Shown: positions 13,101 through 25,000 of the stretch, one piece after another
Layout of the letters: each line of letters opens with the position of its first letter
Numbering within the stretch: position 1 is the first letter of the stretch
Source: Breviolum minutum Mf 1.05b.01
Lineage: Eukaryota; Sar; Dinophyceae; Suessiales; Symbiodiniaceae
DNA length: 64,000 bases
Direction: 5' to 3'
Assembly (NCBI GenBank): GCA_000507305.1
Contig: DF239813.1
Location: 96,092 to 160,091, forward strand
The notes under the pieces: model-generated
What the model saw: the letters and a program-made list of their open reading frames with translations, nothing else
What the model was told of the DNA's origin: nothing
Database searches by the model: none
Made by a program: the position numbers and the translations under genes

Positions 13101-16100
13101 CTGGGATGTACAAACCTTGTACATAATGAGATAACCCACATTTATTAACTGGTGCAGAAATTCTTCCATCAACAGTATTTCCTCTTCGGAAGAAGGGGGC
13201 ATGTTTTCCAATGCCATGTTGGCATAAAGGAATTCATAAGGCACCTGATTGTGAGGTAAGAGACCTCCCTTTGAGATAGAGATCTCTGATTCTTTTTGAA
13301 GAGTGACAGCTTCATAGTGGAGCGAATTTGTGAAACCTATACATATACAAATGATATATATATATATATATATATGAAGAAGAAACTACTACGTAGTGTG
13401 TCACACGAAGAAACTACCAGTGTGTCACTACCAACATTTGGTTGATTTGTTTGTTAGTAAACGTAGGTGCCTAAATATACCATACATGGATCCTATGGGC
13501 TATAAATTTTATAATCTCTGATCCCTTTAATCATCGCACCCAAAAAAAACGCAACCAAAAAACACACACCCGTTTGCCAATTCGAGGATGCCTTGCTGTC
13601 CATTCCTATGGAAGCCTTTATGATGACCTTAGAGGAATTACCACACTTCTCTCTTTGCTTGAAATTTCAGGTCTTGGAGGTGAGAAATTGGATGGATTGG
13701 ATGGATTTTTCGCCATTTTTTGATGGGAATTTTAGGTACACCCCCCAAGAAATAAGGCCTTAGTAAGGGACTATTAACCATTGGTTTCCCTTAATAAGGC
13801 CTTATTACGGGCTTATTTCTTGGGGGGGTGGTGGCATTGGGGGGGGTACCTTAAATTCCCATGAATGTTTACCTTGGAGGGTGATTTCAGGACTTATATG
13901 ATGTATAGGCCCATTTTTGGAAGGGTAACTAGTTGCCTTAGGGGACATCAACGATCATCATGGACTATTCACCATTTACAAGTCTTGGGATGATCCTCCA
14001 AGTAGTTGACAAACCAAAAAAACAAACGGGGTAAAATGGGATTTTGGTTTGGAAAACCGTGTGGAAAATGGGAAAAAACGACAAGAAGGTGAGGATGTGG
14101 TCGAAAAACACTGGGATTCTTGTTTGGGTTTACCGGAGCTTCCGAGCTATTTGGGGTGGATGTTTTAACTGGTAGGTGCTTATCCATACTATGGGGTACT
14201 TTATCATTCCCAATATTTAATATTTCCATAAAACGCAGCCTTTGTTAGTATTTGGAACATGGGTTGTTCGCATAATAATTAGTGTTGATGGAAGGAATCC
14301 TGCACCACCTGGGATGTATAAAACCTTGTAAATAATGGGATAAACCACCTATCAACTGGTGCAGGATTTCTTCCATCAACAGTATCACCTTGTTTCCGTA
14401 GAATATTGCGAAGCCAAATTTTGTTTCAAGGTAATACAGCTTGGATTTGGTTGCTTGGGGATCTTAGATTTGATGATTCCCCTTCATCACATCCACCAAT
14501 ATGTCTACCAGAAATCATTGGGTCGAAACCATTTCCTGCATCTTGGGTCACTCTGATATGATCCAAGATCCAAAATTTTGTGTTTTTTTGTTGAGAATTA
14601 TGATCGAAATAACCCAAGAATCACTGTTCAGTGGTTAGTTGTGTGTTCGTTACTATTCCAGGAATTCCTAGGTGGTAGCAACTCAAATATTTGTTTATGT
14701 TCACCCCGATCCTTGGGGAAGATGAAACCATTTTGACGAGCATATTTAATTTCAAATGGGTCGGTTCAACCAGCAACTAGGAATTCAGTTAGTTTACCAG
14801 CAGATTACATGTGTGTTTCAGCGCTGCCAGGATCAGCCCAACATCTCCCACGCGCAGTTGGACGTTTTAGATCCCCGACTTCCGACACGCGTGGCGCGAC
14901 CTGCGCCAGCGCCGCCGCCAGCGGCACCGGCGTTGCCGCCACCACCGGCGTTGCCCAAGAAACGCTCCAGACCCAAAGAGGAAGAGTGGCTTGGAATGTG
15001 AAAAATGGGGAGCTTAGGGGTTGTAACCCTACCTAACTGGGTAGGATTTCATCCCAGATAGTATACCAAAACCAACCTTGGATTTTATCATGGATTTTGT
15101 TGAGGTGGTGGGTTTTTATGGATTCTACCATGGTATATCACCATTTTGCACCACCATTGGGGAGAATATTGTTTACTTGCCTACCAGTCATAAATGGAGT
15201 TATGGGGCCCCTATAAGTAGGGTGCAACAAACCCCAGTTACCCATTTATGTTCGGCCGTTTGTAGGGGAGTTGCAACTCACATTTAGAACTGGTATAGGG
15301 GCATACGTTGTAGCTTAATGATCACGATCTTCTCACTATTTACCCAAGAGCTTCAACCTAAGATTCAGAAGGCAATGATTTTGTAGCCGGATTTTTGCGC
15401 ATGAAGCATGAACAGTAATCTAGTTAAAGTGGTGGTTTCAAAGATGTTTTCCGTGTTGATTCTTTTTTGGGGGAGTACTATGTTTCCCATTTTGACTGGT
15501 ATTTCATTCGAACGGGATGCCAACCACCAACTAGTGTAATGATTGGAAGGAAACTATACACATGATAAGGAGCTATTGGAGTTACCCTTTGCTGAAGCCA
15601 CACCCTCAAGTGTGACTTTGAGACGCTTTTTTAGTTTTTCAGTGCAAAATGATGCAAGATGTATGTACTTTGACTTTGTTTGAAAGTGTTCAATCGGATT
15701 GAAACCACTTGATACCTAGACATGGATGTGTTTTACTGATGTTTGTCACCTTTTCAGCTGAATTCACTTTCAGACGGTCTATAGGAACATCTATCATCTA
15801 TAGTAAGTAGCAAGTCTGTAAGTTAGTTGAGCAACGAAGAATATCCTAGTTGTTTAGGGTATCGGTATATCGAGGATTATACTACACAGTTTTATGGGGA
15901 TTATTTTATAAACCCATGACATAAGGATCCCGTCATTAAACAACCAGGATTTTTCAATGGAAAGTACCCGAGGGTGTTTTTTTTTTTTCGTGACTCAGTT
16001 AGTAACTAAGTCTGTAAGTTAGTCGTTGTCTTGCTTAAGACACCTCAAGCTGAAGGGGCCCCAATCCATCCATCATCCTAAGTTGTTCAGTATGAATCGC

Positions 16101-19058
16101 TTCGCTGCGATCAGTTTCCATGGAGCTGAGCCCTTCCCTGATTTTTGAGATATGTTTTTTTTTTCCAATCTCAACTGTGACCATTCTATGATTCGTATGG
16201 AAATTTCAGAGGCTCATGATTAAGGATGGGAAAACATCATATCTAAACCAGCTAAATGATTATTTACCCATAGATTCATCCCCACTACCCCCCCCCAAAA
16301 AAAAACTAACATGACAATTAAAACATCCACCATTGGAGATGCATGTCCTATGGATTTTCCAATGTCATGTTAGTTTTCAGGGGTGCAATCCTACGGTTTT
16401 TTTCTGAGCAACGCCGCCGCAAAAAAAACCCGTTGAAGGTGGGGCGAGATGAAGTTTTTTTGCCCCTTGACCAAGATTTGCACCGCAACACCCGAGAAGA
16501 TGCGTGAACACATGGAAGGAGAGTTGTACAAACAGTTCGTTGCAAAAGACACTGGGATGCAAACAAATCAAAGAACTTTTTGGGACCGTGGCACGTGTTT
16601 GTGTTTTTTGGTTGATTTTTTCTTTAGTTCACTTGTTGAAACTTGACGGCAAGTCTCTTTTCCGTGATATAAGAAGGGGAGGGAGAGGCAGCAGTCAATC
16701 AACATCTCCAAAAATCGCAAGGGTTTGGGTGGCTCATACTGTGTTTAATGGATGGCGAGCAAAACACTTGCCGAGGGAAGGATCTACATGAATCTCCTGA
16801 AAACGAACGGCTGGAATCCAACCATTGGTGGTTCGTAGAAGTTTTTCCTTGGAAAATGGTGGAAGTAGAGACCTCAACTGGTAAGCTGGATTTCTAAAAC
16901 CATATTTTTCAAATTCCAAACCACTGGACCCTAAACCACAGATGACTAAACCTTTGGATGTGCATTTGAATATATTCGCTTGTGCGCAATTGCTTGGTTG
17001 TATGGCGATGTCAATGGCTTGTTTTTGTTTTGAGAAGACCAGAGATTGGGGAGTATGTCTACATATAGTATTCGCAGACATTTTGGAGTCAATCATATCC
17101 GACTTGGCCCCTGCATCTTTGGGGATATTTTGTTCAAACCGCTCATGACTCATGATGATAGCTGGAATCTCTATAAATACTGTTGATGGAAGAACTCCTA
17201 CTGTACACCACCTGGGAGGTATAAAACTCTGTAAATAATGGGATATTCTCCATATCAACTGGTGAACGCCGGATATCTTTTATCAACAGTAGTATGATGC
17301 GTGGTTATCAGGTTGATGGTCCAGCCTATGAGCTTATGTTTGCCCAACGACTCAAGTGGCAGTTTTCAATCCCGCGCCTTACGAAGTGAACTCCACTTAT
17401 AGAGATTATATAACCCCAGTAACCGTTTTATATGGCCACTTATAGGGGAAAAAATCCATTTCGCTCCATTTGTAACGATCTGCTTTTAGACCCATCATGT
17501 CATCTTGCACTACCATGCCGATATGAGCAATGAAGAAAACCTGGTTGTTTAGGGTATACTACCGAGCTGTGTGGGGATTATAATTAACCATTGTAAAGAT
17601 CCCTATTAAACAACCAGGATGACTCATGGAAAGTGTAAGGGACTCCCCCTTTTTTTTGATTCATGGAAAACTCACATGTTGGATTGACTTGCCTAAGGAC
17701 AGTACATGGGAGTCCTCCGAAGAGAAAAGAGATTTACTTTTTGACTTGGAGGAAGCTGAGGAAGCAAAACGACCCAAGAAAAGTGAAAAAGGCGACGGTG
17801 GAAGAGATAGTCGTGGCAAAGATGGAAAGGGCAAGGGGAAAGGTGGCAAAGGAAAACGAGATGGGAAGGATAAGGGCAAAGATCGTGGTAAAGATCGAGG
17901 TGGCAAAGATCGGGGAAAGAAGGGAGGCAAGAGTAGCGGGAAGAATCGCTAGTAATATGGATGCGAGCGAAAAAAACAGTCATCAGCTTAGCAGCTAGCT
18001 GCAGGTTGTGTGTGTGGTGTTTCTGCTGCTGTAGGGTACCACTGAAAAGCCGGTCCATTGTTAATGTTTTTTCTTTGTTTGGCAATTGTTTTGGACATGT
18101 TTGTTTTTAAATGTGACCCTTTGTTGCTTCAACGGATTATACTACCCACTTATATATAAGGATCATAATAGGCCATTCTAAGGATCCCTATTAACCAACG
18201 AGTATTTCATGGAAAGTAATGGACCTGGATTTTTCCATTGGTCAATTTGGGTTACGCTCCGGTAAACTAACATAGCTGGCTGGAACATCCCCATTTTTAA
18301 ATAGGAAATACATCGACTCAATCCGGGACCATTTTCCGGCCAGCCATGTTAGATGATCCCGGAGCCTAACCATGTTGAAACAATTTCCAAGCGCAGGAAG
18401 TTAGGATCAATGGTTAGTAAGTGGGTTATAACCCCGATATACCCCATTTATAAGTAGGTGAACTAACCCATTTACTAACCATTGATCCTAACTTCCTGGG
18501 ACATCCAAGTAGGATTAGTGGGGTGTTTTTGTTGGCGATTCCCCCGAATTTCAGCCGTTCAGAAAAATAGGGAGCTTCTTGGGAGCAGAGGATCCACTCA
18601 TGATCTGGAATTCCATCCCAAAATGCTGAGGATGAAAATGAGGTGACGTTAGGAATTCAAAAAAAAGTGTGAGACACAACAAACAAATAGATGTGAACCG
18701 TTAAGTGAACCATCCTGGTTGCTTTAATAAGGGGGCTTTCAGTGATTTTTTTAAAATAATCTCATGTTATCTCTATAGCCAAGGGTATCCAAGGGTAGTA
18801 GAGTTTTTTTTGGACCCTCCAAAGGACCCAAACAACAAACATGGTTTTTTTTCCAACGCTCAAGTGGTGGTTTTCCAACGCATCTTGGATTATCTTCCCC
18901 GACCAAAGACCGAGTCCTTGGGGAGACAATGTTTTTGAACCCCCCAAACCCCAAACACTCAACGTTAGGATGTTGTAGGATGTTGTACGTACAGAGAAAA
19001 TGTCCGGTGAGGGTGAATATAACATGGATTTCAATTACTATGTTGCAAGATTTGGCAC

Positions 19059-19090
<32 letters not shown>

Positions 19091-22000
19091 CTATTTCGAA
19101 ATGTCCAACGGTTGGATTGTTCAACAACGACGTTTAACCATTCGCTTCGCAAGGCCAAGTTGATCGTGATTTTTAGCACACGGAGCCTCAAGAAGATTGC
19201 CACATTGAGGGGTCATCCTCGAGAGGCAGCGATTCCTTCCAATCCCAGACAGATGGGCGGTGTTCGGTGCGTGTGTTAAAAGTTGGGTGCCTTTTTACAA
19301 ATTCCATGAACTTAATATAGCCCCAAATAGAACATGGTTCTAGAATTTACAATTTGATTTATGATGCTACAGTTGTTTCTCGTTGAACTTGCATCAGATC
19401 ATAGTAGAATTGATTGTTTGAGATATCTACCCCCCCGAAGTTTAAGATAGCCCCTGAAAATAGGGAATCCCAAAAGGAAACTCATCTTCCAACCATCTAT
19501 TTTCAGGGGCGAGCTGTTAAACTTCCAGGGGGTACATTCTTTGCTATCTGTTGCCACCTGTGGGATGCCAACCTGGAAATTTGTCAAGGTGACATGGTGA
19601 CTTCCTGCGCCATGCAGGAAGTGAAAAAAGTGATGAAGTGATGACAATGACGGCAATGATGATGACAAAAAATTGTTGGGGTAGTCTGATAGTCTGGTAT
19701 TCCATCTTGTATAATCACAACTAAGAACTTTTTACAAAACCAATTTATATATTCTTTACTTGGAAACTAAGAACTTTTACAAGACCAATTTATAAGTACT
19801 GTATATACTTGGAGATGTTTTTTTCTTCTCAATTTCTGTCATATACCTCATACTCAACTGATACACTCATCCCCACCATCGAATCGATTCACGAACGTCA
19901 CCTTTCCGTCGACGAGTCCGATGACCAGGTGGCAGCTTTAGCCTTTGATCCTTTGGACAAGACCTTGGTCTCTTTAGGTGGAAGCCGTTGGTCCGCCGTG
20001 GAGACGCGAGTTTTTCGATCGTCGTTCGTTTTTCGGGACGCGAAGGTGTATCGGAGAGGTGGATTGAAACAACTGTTCGGCTTTTGGCGTTTGATGAAAA
20101 CGTTTCTAGGTATATTGGCATCATCTCACATGTTTTTTTTTGTTCACCCCTGAAAATTGGAGAAATGATCCAATTTTGACTATAAAATCTTCAAAATGGG
20201 TTGAAACCACCACCTACTACACTCCCGAAAACTAACATGTCCCCTGAAATTGATGGTTGGAAGATGTATTTCTTATTGAAATAGTCTCTTTTTAGGGGAC
20301 ATGTTAGTTTTCCAGGGTGTAGTAGTTTATTCTTTCATGCAGACTCAGATCATCACTTGCTGTTGTTTTTTTTCAGTTTCAACTCACCAGCAACTCTGTG
20401 GTAACTCGAGGGAAATCTTAAATTACATGATCCAATTTGACCTGCCCCCGAATATTTTTTTCAAAACGTGGGATTGAAAGTTGAAACCACCAACTACAAT
20501 AATTGAGATATTTTATAGAATATATATCTAAAATATGTAATACATAGCTACAAGTCGTTATTTCCCAACTGTCCACCTTGTTGTTTGGGAAAAGATCAAA
20601 CAGTTATTTGAGGCCAAATGCCATATATGGAACCTGGAACCCAAATGTCCCTTAGTTTTGATTGGAAAAGACCTTGTTTTGGAGGCAAAACAGAGGACCA
20701 ATGGGTTCCAGGTACTTAGAGGTTCAGGATACTTAGTAAGTGGATAGTAACTAGGGTTATAACCTCTATAAGTGGGTTATATGTCCCCTAACTAGGGTTA
20801 TAAACCTACATATAACCAGTTACTAAGTATCCTGAACCTCTAAGTACACATATTTTCCTATCTTCTTTCAATTTAATCAGAGCACCCGTCCTCGTAGGTG
20901 AAGATGGCAAGGTTTGCGAGTGGAGCACAGAGAACTGGACTTCTGTTTCTTTGGTAGCAGAAAGTCGTTGTTCCGTTGGTCCAGTTGGTTGTCTAGGTGG
21001 TGGGTTCACATTTTTTTTTGGTTTTCACCCCGAAAATTTGGGGAAATGATTCTCAATTTGACGATCATATGCTTTAAATGGGTTGAAACCACCAACTAGT
21101 TGTGGTTGTGGTTGTTCTTGAGGTTAGCATATTTGGATACAATATAGCAAATGAACAGTCATCGGATTGGAACTTGGTAATGGTGATATGAAGATAGACT
21201 GCGTATTATATTTGTCGGTGTAAATGTTGGGCTGCTCCCTTTTCCCAGTAGAAGTGGCAAGTGAAGGTTATCGGAATTCCCTACCAAGCATTTGTATAAT
21301 CCTGGTGGTGACGGTTGCTGGGTGGGAGGCCTCCCCAAGGAATATGATGATCGAGTACATGTTACTTTATTTATACGTGCCAGGGTCTGAACTCCTTATT
21401 TTTGGGGATGGCCAGTCCACCTTGAATAGGGAATCCTTATAAATGAGTATACAAACCCCTATTATCAGCTTGATGACCCATCCCCATACCATAGGGAACC
21501 AATGGAAGTTTGGGGGTCCTATTTCCAATGGTTCAATGGTTGGCGGTTGCGTTTGGTGGATTCATTGGTCAACCTAGAAATTGATGATCAACAATTCCAT
21601 CAAAAGTTCAATGGGACCGAATCCCAACGGACCCCGTTCAGTAAGTTGCGATCGAGCTATTAGATACTCAGGTTTTTTTCGGGGTCTATTCAGTGGGTCC
21701 TGTTGGAGATTTCTTGGAACAATGGGGATCTAACAAGATTCCGAGATAGGTTCAACCACTAACCTGAAAAATCACCTTGCTTTGACTTCAGAAGAACTAG
21801 CCCTAGCTGGTTTCAAATGTTGTTTTTTTTGCATTTTGGGTCCAGACTGTTTCAATTCTTGCATATTTGTTCGAATACCCACCTGAAGTTTAACAGCGAG
21901 ATTACCCCTGAAAAGTTACCGGGGCCCCAATAGGAAAGGATCGTCTTTCAACCATCATTTTTCAGGGGCGAGGCGAGCTGTTAAACTTCAGGAGCACCTT

Positions 22001-25000
22001 CAAAAGCTTTAGTGAAGTTGCCTCCTGGGGACAATAGCCGAAATGGCCGAATGGAATGTTGCCGACTTTTTCTAACCCATAGCATCCATGGGACTGTTAT
22101 ATTTATCCAAAAGGTTGTTTCAACACACCTTTGGAACACACCCCTAAAACCTTTAGCAATAGGTTGTAAAGGGAATCCTTTCATCGTTGGGTAGGGGGAT
22201 TGCCTGGGGTGTGCTCCAGGGGTGTGTTGTAACTTTCTTGGAATTTACATACCTTTCTTTACCATAAAAATCAACCAAACGTAGGTAAGTACACCATACA
22301 TGGATGCTATGGTCAGGTAAGGGACAATTACCTTCCACAAAATTATTTTAGGTCAAAAAAAAGGTCGTGACAACAACAAGATGGGTTGTTTATTTAAAGC
22401 AACACCTTAAGGCCTTCCTTTTAAATGGCCTCATAAATGGGATAACTGGGGTTATAACCCCTACAAATGGAGTGTTTGGTTTACCGGCAAGCAGCCTGCC
22501 TCACCCCTCACCACATCTCATCATCAGCGCGGCCCTTGGCAGATCAATGAATATGGCGTCCATGGTGATGCCATGTCAGTGGCTACTGCTGGTGCAGGAC
22601 GAGTATGGGCAGGAGTCGTTTGGGCTGCCTGGATGGGATGGAGTCTGGATGGAGGGTGATGGATTTGGGTGGTGGGTTTTTTTTCAATATAGGTGTTTCC
22701 AAAAATAAGAGTACCCTAAAATGGATGGTGAAAATAATGGAAAACCCTATTAAAATGGATGATTTGGGGTTACCACTATTTTTGGAAACATCCATATGTT
22801 TTTATTTTCATCCCCATCCTTGGGGAAAGAATCAATTTTGACAAAAATAGTTTTCAAGTGGGTGTTTTCAAGTTATGATCTTTGTGTTGGGTTTGAAGAC
22901 ATGGTGAATGATCATTTTGCATGCCCAAGAGTTGGGGCTGGTTTTGTTAACCACAGAAGTGGGTCATATTGTCTGGTCAAAGAGGCCCCTATTGCCAAAG
23001 CCGATGATGGGCCGAGGGTGACTTCTGAGAAGGCACATGGCAAGAGCAAGAACAAGAAGGCGCGAAGAAGAGCAGCCCAGGAGCAGGAGCAGCCCAGAAA
23101 GCTGAGTCAGTTCCGCATCACGAAAGAAAGGCGGCAAAAAGAGCCGGAGGAGGCGGCTGCCGCGGCGGCGGCCGAGAAGAAGGCGGCAATGGAAGAGCAG
23201 AAGGAGAAAGAGAAACGAGCGAAAATGAAAGAGAGCAAAATCCTCAAAAGAAAATGAGGAGTTTTGGGAAGACGTCTGGAAGAAGAGGGAAGACGTCTGG
23301 AAGAAGAGGCGGATACCTTACAGGGCGCAGCAGCAACCTCCCACGAAGGAGGCGTTGATCCAGAGCAACGGGCATCCGATCCTTTGGCGGGTCGTCTTGA
23401 AATTGGGAGAGATGCCGCATCTGGCCTATGACGCCCCTAAAAAGGTGTCAGCTGCCCAAGTCATCGCGGCAGCACGTGCCGTGCTGAGCGAGGCAGGCCT
23501 GCATGTGAGAATGGCACGCAGCACCTGGTCTTCCGCATGCGCTCTCCTCACATCCGAGCTGCGGTGGAATGACTTGGTGGTTTGAGGTCGCTACCAAGTT
23601 AACAATATATAATATTCATATCTGCTTTGTTGATGTATCTATATTAGACCGACAAAAAAAGGAAGTAGGAACAAACTTCACAAGTCACTGCATTCTGCAA
23701 GAGTGACGAATGCCTCTGGCGTTTGGGCTCCAGCAATTGGTGAGAGGAGGATCCGGCGATCTTTGAGTCTTGGTGAGTTCTTTTTTCATGCATTCATTCA
23801 TTTTTTCACGTTGTGATTTCTTGTTTGCACAGGCGAAGCAGTGATGGACGGCGACAAGGCTGGTCGTTTGGTGTTGCTTGTCCCTATGCGCTTTATATCA
23901 AGCATCCTCGCCAGGAGTGCGCATCATTGCAAGACCCCAACAGCAGGGAGGCACGGTGTTTGTACCTTGACACGCCCCGCAACTCTGGAAGCAAGCCACC
24001 TCCAGGCGGTGATGCCAAACATGCTGAAACGCGGGGACCTTATGTTTTTGCCCTTGCTTGTTTATGTTTTCTTCCTTTTCTTTTTTCTTCCTTTTCTTCC
24101 CCCTTCCTCGTTCTTCTTCCTTTCTCTTTCTTCTCCTTCCTCTTTCTTTTCCCTTTTCGTTTCTGTTCCTCTTCTTTCTTCTCCTTCCTTCTTCTCGTTT
24201 CTCATAGGCCATGGGAGGATTGCAAGCTAGGCGAAGTTGCTGAGACACTCGGCGTCCGATTGGGCATGGTCTGCATTCCGCAAGGCGAAACCATTTTAGG
24301 GAAGATAGCCGGCAAATGGCTGCGCCACACCTTGATGGCCCTTGCTCGAAAAAAGAAAGCACAGACACCGCTAAGCTGGCGTCAATGCGCCAAGACCTCC
24401 ATGTTGCTCGAGATCTCTTGTTTTTGGGTGCGCAAACTAGGGGAACATATTCCTGAAGTCACCGATCCAAACTTCACTAGTGTATTGAAAGAGCGTTGGC
24501 AGCGCTGTAGAAGCGTTCCCGTCGCCAAACTGGCATCATTGCCTCGCACAGATGTTTTTTTAAGATGCGAAAAACAGGTTGCATATGTTGATGGTCCACG
24601 AACAAAAAAAGAATTCAAGTTTTTCCATGCGCTGCTAATGCTTCTGAGTGATTGTTTTATACATGAAATGTGTCATGTGTCAACTTCTAGAGTTGCCTTG
24701 GCAGTAATGATGTTTTGACGCCATTGCATAAATCCTCGCCAGGAGAAAGGATGTGCAGGTCTGAACATGACGGGGATTGGACAACATCACATTGACCTGC
24801 CTGGAGGATGGAGATGTGGAAGATGAGGGACAAGAAGCACATGCAGAGATTGGCTTTGGAGTGGAGTTCGACGCCGCTCCGCTCGAGGATGAGGAAGCAC
24901 CTATGATGGAATTGCTTTGTGGTAGCTCTGATGAAGAGGTCGAGGTGCCAACGACCTTCACCACAGTGAAGGTGAAGTCGTTCCATCAAAGAGCCGCGTA

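Noticed and set aside
16734..17258. 174-residue minus-strand open frame
   Set aside because: Its first part is a family G element; the middle looks partly protein-like but has no splice context or recognised motif, so I left it out.
23898..24368. minus-strand Lys/Arg/Glu-rich open frame
   Set aside because: Complement of the polypyrimidine tract.
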